Source: Candidatus Limnocylindria bacterium (GTDB taxonomy: Bacteria; Chloroflexota; Limnocylindria; P2-11E). Taken from it: a stretch of 64,000 bases of DNA. A program made the translations under genes and the position numbers. The DNA lies in assembly GCA_036523395.1 (NCBI GenBank), contig DATDEH010000039.1:1-64000 (forward strand). Reading direction: 5' to 3'. Numbering within the stretch: position 1 is the stretch's first letter; each line of letters starts with the position of its first letter. Below the pieces are notes generated by a model, which did not search any database, was not told the DNA's origin, and was given only the letters and a program-made list of their open reading frames with translations. This document shows, in pieces, positions 17,025 through 24,118 of the stretch.

Positions 17025-19217
17025 GTGCGGCAACTGCGCGGGCTACTGCCGTATGCACTGGTCTCCGCGCTGGTCGTTGTCGCCTCGATCGTCGCGATCG
17101 TCGTCTCCACCACGAGTGCGCCCGCAGGCCCTGCGGTGGCGGCTTCGGCCTCGCCCACGGCGGCCGCCAGCGCTTCACGGCAGGCCGTCACTGATCTGTC
17201 GGCCACCGGTCGGCTGGCCTACTGGCGCGCCGAGCCGAGCGGCGATCACCTGCTGTGGATCGCGAACGCCGACAACTCGCGGCGCCGCTCGATCGCGAAG
17301 ACCGATACCCCCAACTCGATCTCGAAGACGCGGTGGTCCGTCGACGGCAACCAGATCGCGTACGTCGAGGGTGGTATCCGGCTGGTCGTCGTGCGCGTAG
17401 ACGGTGCGACGACGTCGTACACGCTCGCGCCGGAGCTGCGTTCCGACAGCTACCGCATCGTCGACCACCGGTTCTCGCCGAGCGGCGCGCGCATCGCGGC
17501 GACCGTCCAGCGCCAGACCGGAAGCCAGAGCGATGTCTACATCGCGGCCGCGAACGGCACGTGGACGCGCATCACCACCGTGGAGGATGCCATCGCCGCC
17601 GACTGGCTCGATGAGGACGAGCTGCTCGTGCAGACGACTGGCGGCGTGATCTCGGCGGTGCGCGCGACCGGAACGAACCAGTTCCGTCCGCTGACTGGCC
17701 TGCAGGCGTCGTCTCCGGTCGTGGGCAGCGACGGCCGCATCTACTTCCTCGCCGGGCGCGTCACGCAGTTCGCGGGCGCGTCGGAAACGTTCGTGTTCGC
17801 GGCCGCGGCGAACGTATGGAGCATGACCGCGGATGGCACCGACGTGCGCCGCGAGCTCGCGCCGCCCGATCAGGACAGCCTGCGTCTCGACGGCACGTGG
17901 TCGACGGGATTCCTCTACCACCGCGGCACGAACCCGGCGCAGCTCGTCATCGGATCGATCCCGATCCTCCTGCCCTCGAACGCTGGCCTGATCGAACGCA
18001 TCGCCGTGTCGCCCGACAAGCGCTTCGCGATCGGGTTCGCCGGCCCCACGGTGGTCCGCGTCGACATCTCCCCCACCGGCCTCGCGCCGAGCGCGATCCT
18101 GCTGCTCGGTTCGATCGACGCCGGCGACGTCTGGTTCCCGCGCTCCGCTCCGATCGCGAGAGCGGCGGCCACGCCGCGGGCCGACGCTCCGGCCGTGCGG
18201 TACGTGTTCGCGCTCGGCGGGAGCGTCTGGACGATGGGCCCCGACGGGGTCGCGTCGATACTGCGCACCGGCGCGAGCAACGCGCAGACGGGGCGGCGGT
18301 TCACCATCCCCCTCCCGCAGTGGTCGCCAACAGGTGATCGCGTCCTCACCGTCGAGAGCCTGGGGTCCGGAGCGTCCGCTCAGCAGCTGATCCCGGTCAC
18401 GATCGACCGCGCCGGCAAGGTGACGCGCCTGACCACTCTCTCGTCCGTCGCGCCCGCAGTCTCGTGGTCGCCGGACGGGTCGCTCATCGCGGCAGTGGCG
18501 CTGCCCGCATCGCCGCTTGATCCATCGATCCTTCAGAGCGAGCTGAACGTGAGGGTCGTGACCGCCGATGGCGCACCTGGTCAGACGCTCCCCGGACGCG
18601 AGGTCGCGTGGACGAAGCCCGGGATGTTCGTTCTCACCAACGGGACGATCCGCGCGAACGACCGCGCGCGCGACGAGCAGGCCATCGAGCTGTGGACGGG
18701 CACGCAGAAGCGCACGGTCACGACGGTCGCGCGGATCATCGGCGACCCGCGCGCGCTCGCACCGTCGACGACGAAAGGCATCACGTCCGTGAGCAACATC
18801 ACCGCGGCGTCCGATGGCACGTACGCCACGGCGCGCGTGGCATTCCTCGGCACGACAGCGACGCCCTTCCTCGTCCTGCTTCGCGCTTCCGATGGCGCTG
18901 CGACGCAGTACGTCCTCGGCGACCGCATCACCGACGAGGCCTGGTCGCCGGCAAGGCCGCTCATCGGCTACACGAACACCGTCGGCGGTCTCGGCATCCC
19001 GGGCTCGCCTACCGAGTCGAAGCCTGTTGCGACGGTCCGTGACCCGGCGAGCGGTGGCGTGCTCGCGGAAGTCGATGGCCGTTTCGCGGGCTGGTCGCCC
19101 GACGGCGCGTGGTTCTACGTCGCGACCAGCGGCGGCCTCTACGCGCGGACGCTCGCGGGCGGCGCGCTCGTGCGCGTGAGCGGCATCGGGGTCCCGGTCA
19201 GCATCACGAAGCCTTAG
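17025..19217 (+). CDS. Membrane-anchored TolB-like beta-propeller protein
   Basis: 730-residue protein with one N-terminal transmembrane anchor (PYALVSALVVVASIVAIVV, about residues 8-27), an Ala/Ser-rich linker, and a long extracytoplasmic region of TolB/PD40-type repeats. The repeats recur as RWSVDGNQIAYV, RFSPSGARIAA, QWSPTGDRVL, SWSPDGSLIAA, GWSPDGAWFYV. No hydrolase domain follows, so it is likely a binding or scaffold propeller at the cell surface. GTG 17025 is preferred to the longer frame, which would overlap the divergent NTF2-like gene. The LLM oxidoreductase gene starts two bases after the stop. Confidence 0.82.
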   Translation: MRQLRGLLPYALVSALVVVASIVAIVVSTTSAPAGPAVAASASPTAAASASRQAVTDLSATGRLAYWRAEPSGDHLLWIANADNSRRRSIAKTDTPNSISKTRWSVDGNQIAYVEGGIRLVVVRVDGATTSYTLAPELRSDSYRIVDHRFSPSGARIAATVQRQTGSQSDVYIAAANGTWTRITTVEDAIAADWLDEDELLVQTTGGVISAVRATGTNQFRPLTGLQASSPVVGSDGRIYFLAGRVTQFAGASETFVFAAAANVWSMTADGTDVRRELAPPDQDSLRLDGTWSTGFLYHRGTNPAQLVIGSIPILLPSNAGLIERIAVSPDKRFAIGFAGPTVVRVDISPTGLAPSAILLLGSIDAGDVWFPRSAPIARAAATPRADAPAVRYVFALGGSVWTMGPDGVASILRTGASNAQTGRRFTIPLPQWSPTGDRVLTVESLGSGASAQQLIPVTIDRAGKVTRLTTLSSVAPAVSWSPDGSLIAAVALPASPLDPSILQSELNVRVVTADGAPGQTLPGREVAWTKPGMFVLTNGTIRANDRARDEQAIELWTGTQKRTVTTVARIIGDPRALAPSTTKGITSVSNITAASDGTYATARVAFLGTTATPFLVLLRASDGAATQYVLGDRITDEAWSPARPLIGYTNTVGGLGIPGSPTESKPVATVRDPASGGVLAEVDGRFAGWSPDGAWFYVATSGGLYARTLAGGALVRVSGIGVPVSITKP

Positions 19218-19219
19218 AC

Positions 19220-20104
19220 GTGCAGGTCGGCGCGGTCTTCCCGCAGCTCGAGATCGGTACGGATCCCGACGCGATCGCGAAGTACGCGCGCACCATCGAA
19301 GCGCTCGGCTACGACCATCTGGTCATCTTCGATCACGTCCTCGGCGCCGATGCCGACAGGCCCGGCGGCTGGACCGGCGTGTATGACCACCGTTCGTTGT
19401 TCCACGAGCCGTTCGTGCTGTACGGCTACCTCGCCGCCATCACCACGCGGCTGCGGCTCGCGACCGCGGTGATCGTGCTCCCGCAGCGGCAGACGGCGCT
19501 CGTCGCGAAGCAGGCGGCGGAGGTCGATGTCCTGTCACGTGGCCGGCTCACGCTCGGAGTCGGCATCGGATGGAACGAGGTCGAGTATGACGCGCTGGCG
19601 CAGCGCTTCACGGATCGAGGCAGACGCATCGAGGAGCAGATCGCGGTCCTGCGCGCGCTCTGGACACAGGAGGTCGTCGACTTCAAAGGTCGATGGCATC
19701 GCATCGATCGCGCGGGGCTCAACCCGCTACCGGTGCAGCGGCCAATTCCGATCTGGATGGGTGGTGGCTGGGACCGGCAGAAGCGAGCGCTCGTTGAGCC
19801 CGTGGCGAGACGTATCGCGAGGATCGCCGACGGCTGGTTCACCCACGTCCCCGCGAACGACGATGGCCGCGCGGCGATGGAGGCCTTCCGTCGTCTGGTC
19901 CAGCAAGAAGGACGCGATCCAGCCAAGATGCCCGTCGAGGGACGCCTGCCCGCTGCGAAGAGTGGCGCGGAAGAGTGGAAGCGCGGCATCGAAACGTTCC
20001 GCGAGATGGGGATGGCGAGCGTCGAGCTCAACACGATGGGCGCCGGCTACCGCTCGCTGGATGAGCACATCGACGCACTCCGGCGTTTCAAGGAGCTGAC
20101 CTAG
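19220..20104 (+). CDS. LLM-class (F420- or FMN-dependent) oxidoreductase
   Basis: 294-residue luciferase-like monooxygenase fold (TIM barrel). Recognisable blocks are VGAVFPQLEIG at the N-terminus, YDHLVIFDHVLG near residue 34, RLTLGVGIGWNEVEY near 113 and PIPIWMGG near 173. The GW-N-E motif is typical of the F420-dependent subgroup, so F420 is the likely cofactor; FMN cannot be excluded. GTG 19220 is two bases after the propeller stop, so the two genes are cotranscribed. Substrate is unknown. Confidence 0.88.
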   Translation: MQVGAVFPQLEIGTDPDAIAKYARTIEALGYDHLVIFDHVLGADADRPGGWTGVYDHRSLFHEPFVLYGYLAAITTRLRLATAVIVLPQRQTALVAKQAAEVDVLSRGRLTLGVGIGWNEVEYDALAQRFTDRGRRIEEQIAVLRALWTQEVVDFKGRWHRIDRAGLNPLPVQRPIPIWMGGGWDRQKRALVEPVARRIARIADGWFTHVPANDDGRAAMEAFRRLVQQEGRDPAKMPVEGRLPAAKSGAEEWKRGIETFREMGMASVELNTMGAGYRSLDEHIDALRRFKELT

Positions 20105-20175
20105 GGCGCGTGCCGCATCGTTCTTCCTGCACGACCGCGCGACGAGATCGGACACCCGGCGACTATCGTCGACGC

Positions 20176-20478
20176 GTGGATGTGCAGGTCGATCGCCACG
20201 TCGGCAACGCGCCGGACGCGAGCGCGATCGAAAAGCAGCTGCGCGCGGAAGCGCGCGACGTGTACGGTTGGTCGAACGGACCTGGTGACCGCTACGAGCA
20301 GCACACGCACGCGTACCACAAGCTCCTCTACTGCACGCACGGCTCGATCGACTTCGTGCTCGGCGACGGCCGGACGCTGACGCTGCGGCCGGGCGATCGC
20401 ATGGTCCTGCCGTCTGGCACGCCACATGGCGCCCGGGTCGGACCCGAGGGCTGCGTCTGCGTCGAGGGCAAGGTCTAA
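20176..20478 (+). CDS. Cupin domain protein
   Basis: 100-residue single-domain cupin. Motif 1 is HTHAYHKLLYCTHGSIDF (metal-binding His residues near 42-46), and motif 2 is PGDRMVLPSGTPHGA near residue 75. Such small cupins are enzymes or ligand-binding proteins of mixed function. GTG 20176 is the likely start; an upstream GTG at 20110 would add 22 residues that do not look like protein. Its TAA stop forms part of the -10-like TAAACT of the following aminotransferase gene. Confidence 0.8.
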   Translation: MDVQVDRHVGNAPDASAIEKQLRAEARDVYGWSNGPGDRYEQHTHAYHKLLYCTHGSIDFVLGDGRTLTLRPGDRMVLPSGTPHGARVGPEGCVCVEGKV

Positions 20479-20481
20479 ACT
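20476..20481 (+). promoter_or_regulatory. -10-like element overlapping a stop codon
   Basis: TAAACT contains the TAA stop of the cupin gene and ends seven bases before the aminotransferase ATG (20489), predicting a leaderless transcript. Confidence 0.5.
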
Positions 20482-20488
20482 CGCCGAC

Positions 20489-21685
20489 ATGCGCCCGCTC
20501 GCGCTCCGCATGGGTCGGCTCGGCACCGAAACGGCATTCGAGGTCCTGGCCCGCGCGAAGGCCCTCGAGGCCAAGGGCCGGAGCATCGTGCATCTCGAGA
20601 TCGGCGAGCCCGATTTCGATTCGCCGCGGTCTGTCGTTGCGGCTGGCGTCGCATCGATCGAGCGCGGCGAGACGCACTACACGCCGTCGGCGGGCATCCC
20701 CGAGCTGCGCGAGGCGGTCGCGAATTACCTGAACCGCGCGCGCGGACTTGCGATCGAGCCTGGGCAGGTCATCGTCACACCCGGCGCGAAGCCGATCATG
20801 TTCTTCGCGATCCTCGCGCTCCTCGAGTCAGGCGACGAGGCGATCTATCCCGATCCGGGGTTTCCCATCTACGCATCGATGATCTCGTTCGCCGGCGCGA
20901 GGGGCGTGCCGCTCGCGCTCCGCGAAGAGAACGACTACGTCCCCGACCTCGACGAGCTGCGACGTCTCATCACGCCGCGGACGAAGCTGCTCATCCTCAA
21001 CAGCCCGCACAACCCGACGGGCGGCGTGCTCTCAGCGGAGGCGATCCATGAGATCGCAAAGATCGCGCGCGAGCACGACCTCTGGGTGCTGTCGGACGAG
21101 ATCTACGCCGAGATCATCTACGAGGGCAAGCACCGTTCGATCGTCGCGGAAGAGGGAATGGCCGAGCGCACGATCCTGCTCGACGGATTCAGCAAGACCT
21201 TCGCGATGACGGGATGGCGGCTGGGATACGGCGCGTTCCCGAAGGCGCTCGTGGATCCCGTCGCCAAGCTCGTGACGAACTCCGTCTCATGCACTGCGAC
21301 GTTCACGCAGCGCGCCGGAGTGGTCGCGATCTCACAGCGCCCCGCGGAGGTCGACGTGATGCTTGCGGAATTCCGGCGGCGGCGGGACGCCATCGTCGCT
21401 GGACTCAACCGCATCGACGGGATCACCTGCCGCCTCCCACACGGCGCCTTTTACGTCTTCCCCAACATCAAAGGTCTGGGGCTCGGCGATGCTGCGACGG
21501 TCGCAAACCGCGTCCTGAACGAGGCCGGTGTCGCAGCACTGGCCGGGACCGCCTTCGGGCCGGCCGGCGAGGGCCACCTGCGCCTCTCATACGCGAACTC
21601 ACTGGAGAACCTCAACCTCGCTGTCGAGCGCATCCGGGACTGGGTGCGGTCCGGCAAAGGTGCGCTACCTACTGCGAGAGCCTGA
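20489..21685 (+). CDS. PLP-dependent class I/II aminotransferase (aspartate-aminotransferase-like)
   Basis: 398-residue fold-type I transaminase. Visible are the substrate-side HLEIGEPDFDSP near residue 36, the PLP pocket VTPGAKPIMF near 97, NSPHNPTGG near 170, SDEIYAEIIYEG near 200, and the Schiff-base lysine in GFSKTFAMTGWRLGY near 235. The pattern fits the subgroup 1-gamma aspartate aminotransferases; exact amino acid specificity is not visible. ATG 20489 is supported by TAAACT seven bases upstream. A strong stem-loop follows the stop at 21701-21726. Confidence 0.92.
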   Translation: MRPLALRMGRLGTETAFEVLARAKALEAKGRSIVHLEIGEPDFDSPRSVVAAGVASIERGETHYTPSAGIPELREAVANYLNRARGLAIEPGQVIVTPGAKPIMFFAILALLESGDEAIYPDPGFPIYASMISFAGARGVPLALREENDYVPDLDELRRLITPRTKLLILNSPHNPTGGVLSAEAIHEIAKIAREHDLWVLSDEIYAEIIYEGKHRSIVAEEGMAERTILLDGFSKTFAMTGWRLGYGAFPKALVDPVAKLVTNSVSCTATFTQRAGVVAISQRPAEVDVMLAEFRRRRDAIVAGLNRIDGITCRLPHGAFYVFPNIKGLGLGDAATVANRVLNEAGVAALAGTAFGPAGEGHLRLSYANSLENLNLAVERIRDWVRSGKGALPTARA

Positions 21686-21700
21686 ATGGCGAAGCAGACG

Positions 21701-21726
21701 TAAGGACGGCCTCCAGGCTGTCCTTA
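21701..21726. terminator. Stem-loop between convergent genes
   Basis: TAAGGAC-G-GCCT-CC-AGGC-T-GTCCTTA: an almost perfect 26-base palindrome 15 bases after the aminotransferase stop, facing the end of the tetR-like gene. It could stop transcription from both sides. Its right arm runs into the operator-like repeat at 21723-21742. Confidence 0.7.
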
Positions 21727-21742
21727 CATACCGGTAGGTAAG
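21723..21742. promoter_or_regulatory. Second TetR-type operator, downstream of tetR
   Basis: Minus-strand reading CTTACCTACCGGTATGTAAG. It is a near-palindrome centred on ACCGGT and matches the upstream operator (22359-22376) at 16 of 18 positions. It lies between two convergent gene ends, where no promoter is expected. Confidence 0.65.
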
Positions 21743-21763
21743 TAGAGCGAGGCGCAAAGACAG

Positions 21764-22348
21764 CTAGACCCCGATGCCGTCGACGATCAGACCCACGATG
21801 TCGGTCGCCAGCTCCTGCGGCTCGCGTCCACCAGGCAAGGGTTCGCGCCCCGTCCACGGATCGAGGAGGTTGAGGAGCGCCTGTGCGGCGAACGCGGTGT
21901 CCATCTGCCGCAGCTCACCGGCCTGAACGCCGTCGTCGAGGATCTGCTGCAGGGGCGAGAAGAAGTGCCTGAAGAAGGCACTGCGCGCCTGGCTGTTCTG
22001 GTCGACCGTGAGAGTCACACCGCCATCGCGCAAGAGCCGCGGGGCGCTGCAGCGGGCACCGATCAGATAGGCCAGCGCGGAGATCAGCCGATCGCGTGCG
22101 CGGCCGCCACGGCGTGCCGACAACTTCAGCGCGCCGCCGTGCTCCTCCAGAACGCTGCAGACCATCGCCGTGAAGAGCGCGCTCTTGTCCGTGAAGTAGT
22201 AGTAGACGGTCGGCTTCGTAACGGCGGCCTCGCGCGCGATATCAGCGAGAGAAGCGCCTCGAACGCCCTTCTCTCCCCAGAGGCGGTCGGCCGCCTGAAG
22301 CACGCGCTCTCGGGTCGACCCGGTCGGCCGGCGCTTCAGGTGCGGCAC
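21764..22348 (-). CDS. TetR family transcriptional repressor
   Basis: 194-residue regulator. The N-terminal DNA-binding domain has the TetR helix-turn-helix (ASLADIAREAAVTKPTVYYYF, about residues 33-53); the rest is a helical ligand-binding and dimer domain. The start is GTG 22348. An inverted repeat 11-28 bases upstream is its likely operator (self-repression), and a second copy lies just after the gene. The adjacent genes (aminotransferase, surface protein) do not face these operators in an obvious way, so the regulated partner is uncertain. No efflux gene adjoins it. Confidence 0.9.
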   Translation of the reverse strand: MPHLKRRPTGSTRERVLQAADRLWGEKGVRGASLADIAREAAVTKPTVYYYFTDKSALFTAMVCSVLEEHGGALKLSARRGGRARDRLISALAYLIGARCSAPRLLRDGGVTLTVDQNSQARSAFFRHFFSPLQQILDDGVQAGELRQMDTAFAAQALLNLLDPWTGREPLPGGREPQELATDIVGLIVDGIGV

Positions 22349-22358
22349 CCGGAGATTC

Positions 22359-22376
22359 TACCTACCGGTCGGTAAG
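22359..22376. promoter_or_regulatory. TetR-type operator upstream of tetR
   Basis: TACCTACCGGTCGGTAAG, a near-palindrome around ACCGGT, 11 bases before the tetR-like GTG start. The size and position fit an autorepressor site. A near-identical site lies at 21723-21742. Confidence 0.7.
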
Positions 22377-22633
22377 CAGCGTCGACAGGTCGTTACCGCC
22401 TCATCTGATGCGATCGGGTTAGGCCCGAAGCCAGCGGGCGCGCGCCCTCGCTTGCTCGTGCCCCGTCCGCGGTGGCGTGCCACAACGTCGGCGCTCTGCA
22501 CGAGGAATCCATTTCGAAAACGAAACGAGACGACAACACGCTTGCTGTCGTCGAGCTGACGACATCGCGTTACCGATTCAGGCATCGCGTTTTGCCGCGG
22601 CGTTACGCGACCGCGTTCCGGTGGAGCGGGCTC
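22377..22633. other. Intergenic region upstream of the surface protein gene
   Basis: No convincing gene. It holds a perfect 7-bp inverted repeat TGTCGTC-GAGCT-GACGACA (22546-22564) and two direct copies of CATCGCGTT (22563-22571 and 22583-22591) spaced exactly 20 bases, i.e. about two helix turns. An AT-richer stretch near 22512-22530 may be promoter DNA. These fit a regulated promoter feeding the structured leader that follows. Confidence 0.45.
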
Positions 22634-22692
22634 TGCCTCCTGTGCGAAGCACATCGCCCCGGATGGGGCCACGCAAATCACCACAGGAGGCA
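22634..22692 (+). promoter_or_regulatory. Structured mRNA leader that sequesters the ribosome binding site
   Basis: TGCCTCCTGTG (22634-22644) is perfectly complementary to CACAGGAGGCA (22682-22692), which contains the Shine-Dalgarno of the gene at 22696. Inside lies a second perfect hairpin GCCCC-GGAT-GGGGC (22656-22669), with purine-rich strands GAAGCACA and ACGCAAATCAC on either side. The result is an 11-bp closing helix, an asymmetric internal loop and an inner hairpin, which looks like a compact riboregulator (thermosensor, protein site or riboswitch). Ligand unknown. Confidence 0.6.
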
Positions 22693-22695
22693 CCA

Positions 22696-24036
22696 ATGCG
22701 CAAGGCATCCGGAGTCCTGACCTTCATCACTGGTCTGGCTCTCCTGGTATTCGCCGCGTCGAGCCCGGCAGCCGCAACCGGCGGCAGCAACAACAACAAC
22801 GCGCCCGGGTTCAACGGCACGGTGAAGATCCATGAAGAGCCAGGCGAGGCCGAGCCGATCAAGAAGAACGAGCCGCATGTCTGCACTTTCCACATCCACG
22901 GGTTCAACTTCGATTCGCACTCCAGCGGCTGGTGGCGGATCGAGGGTTGGGCTCCCACCGGCAGCGGCACCGTTATGCAGGAGACCTGGGGCCCAGCCGA
23001 CAACAACGGCGACTGGAAGTCGCACGTGATCAAGATCCCGGACGGCCACTACAAGCTGTTCTGGGATCAGACGCAGCCTCAGGCGCCCGGCGGGGAGAAG
23101 CACAAGGTCTTCTGGGTCGAGTGCAACGCCGACACGACGACCGGCGGCTCCAACACCACCGGTAGCACCGGGACAAACACCACCGATGGCACCGGCACCA
23201 ACACAACTTCGACCACGGGTACGGCAACGACCGGCACCTCGAGCAATTCGACGACGGGTGGCAACACCTCGACGAGCTCGAGCACCGGTACAACGACCGG
23301 GACGACCACCGGTACAACGACCGGGACCACCACAGGTGGCAGCACCTCGACATCAACGACCGGTGAGACCACGACCGGAACGACGACCACCTCGACCTCG
23401 GGCGGTAGCAGCTCGAGCTCGACGACGGGTACGACGACCGGATCGACAACCGGTACGACCACGGCCGGCTCGACCACTTCAGGTACGACCACGGCTGGCT
23501 CGACCGGCACTTCTGGCACGACGACGTCGGGCACGACGACCGCCGGCACGACCGGAACATCCGGCACGACCGGTGAGACGACGACGGGCGGTACGACCAC
23601 AGCTGGATCCACCGGCACCTCAACCTCGACGAGCACGACGACCGCTGGCTCGACCAGCACGTCCGGCACAAGCGGTACATCCGGCACAAGCGGTACATCC
23701 GGAACGACCGGAACATCTGGAACAAGCGGCACATCTGGCTCGACCGGCACGAGCGGCGCATCCACGACGACCACCACGACCACGGGTGGCACGGCCGGCA
23801 CAACGACCGGCACGACCACTGGCGGCGCGACCCTCGGAGTCGAGACCCTACCCAGCACGTCTGGCGGCGGGATGCAGGTCGGCGGCGGCGCTGTCGCCGG
23901 CGTCCAGACGCTGCCCTCCACCAGCACCGACTCGGGTAACGGCCAAATTCCGTTCGTATCTCTCGGCATCGTGCTCATGGCTTCGGGCGCGGTGATGCTC
24001 ATCCGGCAGCGGCCGCAGAAGCCATTCACGCAGTAG
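22696..24036 (+). CDS. Secreted Thr/Gly/Ser-rich surface protein with sorting-like tail
   Basis: 446 residues. A signal peptide (KASGVLTFITGLALLVFAASSPAAA, about residues 3-27) is followed by a folded domain to about residue 145 with two Cys (EPHVCTFHIHGFNF and VFWVEC) that could form a disulfide. Residues 147-375 are a low-complexity T/G/S repeat, probably an extended, possibly glycosylated stalk. LPSTS occurs at 385-389 and again at 406-410; the second is followed by a hydrophobic helix (IPFVSLGIVLMASGAVMLI) and a basic tail, the layout of a sortase signal with an atypical LPxTS motif. A strong AGGAGG ribosome site precedes ATG 22696 but is base-paired in the leader. Confidence 0.85.
   Translation: MRKASGVLTFITGLALLVFAASSPAAATGGSNNNNAPGFNGTVKIHEEPGEAEPIKKNEPHVCTFHIHGFNFDSHSSGWWRIEGWAPTGSGTVMQETWGPADNNGDWKSHVIKIPDGHYKLFWDQTQPQAPGGEKHKVFWVECNADTTTGGSNTTGSTGTNTTDGTGTNTTSTTGTATTGTSSNSTTGGNTSTSSSTGTTTGTTTGTTTGTTTGGSTSTSTTGETTTGTTTTSTSGGSSSSSTTGTTTGSTTGTTTAGSTTSGTTTAGSTGTSGTTTSGTTTAGTTGTSGTTGETTTGGTTTAGSTGTSTSTSTTTAGSTSTSGTSGTSGTSGTSGTTGTSGTSGTSGSTGTSGASTTTTTTTGGTAGTTTGTTTGGATLGVETLPSTSGGGMQVGGGAVAGVQTLPSTSTDSGNGQIPFVSLGIVLMASGAVMLIRQRPQKPFTQ
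23284..23331. repeat. 24-bp tandem repeat in the T/G stalk
   Basis: Two 24-base units (23284-23307 and 23308-23331) differing by one base, encoding T/G octapeptides. They suggest length change by slippage or unequal recombination. Confidence 0.8.
23663..23698. repeat. 18-bp tandem repeat in the T/G stalk
   Basis: Two identical 18-base units CCGGCACAAGCGGTACAT (23663-23680 and 23681-23698) encoding SGTSGT-type hexapeptides, followed by degenerate copies. Confidence 0.8.
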
Positions 24037-24118
24037 GCACCGGGCCGAAAGGCCATGCCTTGCGCACGGGAGGGGGCCCACAAGGGCTCCCTCCCGTCCT
24101 ATCTCGCAAACTGAATCT

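Noticed and set aside
21764-22348. TetR at 21764 as the regulator of the Tet-like MFS gene at 58847
   Set aside because: They are 36 kb apart and the operator motif seen at tetR was not found in the MFS promoter region.
22645-22681. c-di-GMP-I riboswitch
   Set aside because: Only GCACA and ACGCAAA recall its core. The GGGCAAACC segment, GNRA loop and the second stem are absent, so I do not name it.
23150-23830. Repeats resembling a CRISPR array or long antisense genes
   Set aside because: The repeats are irregular Thr/Gly/Ser codon runs in a single signal-peptide protein. The long open frames on both strands come from the low-complexity codons, not separate genes.
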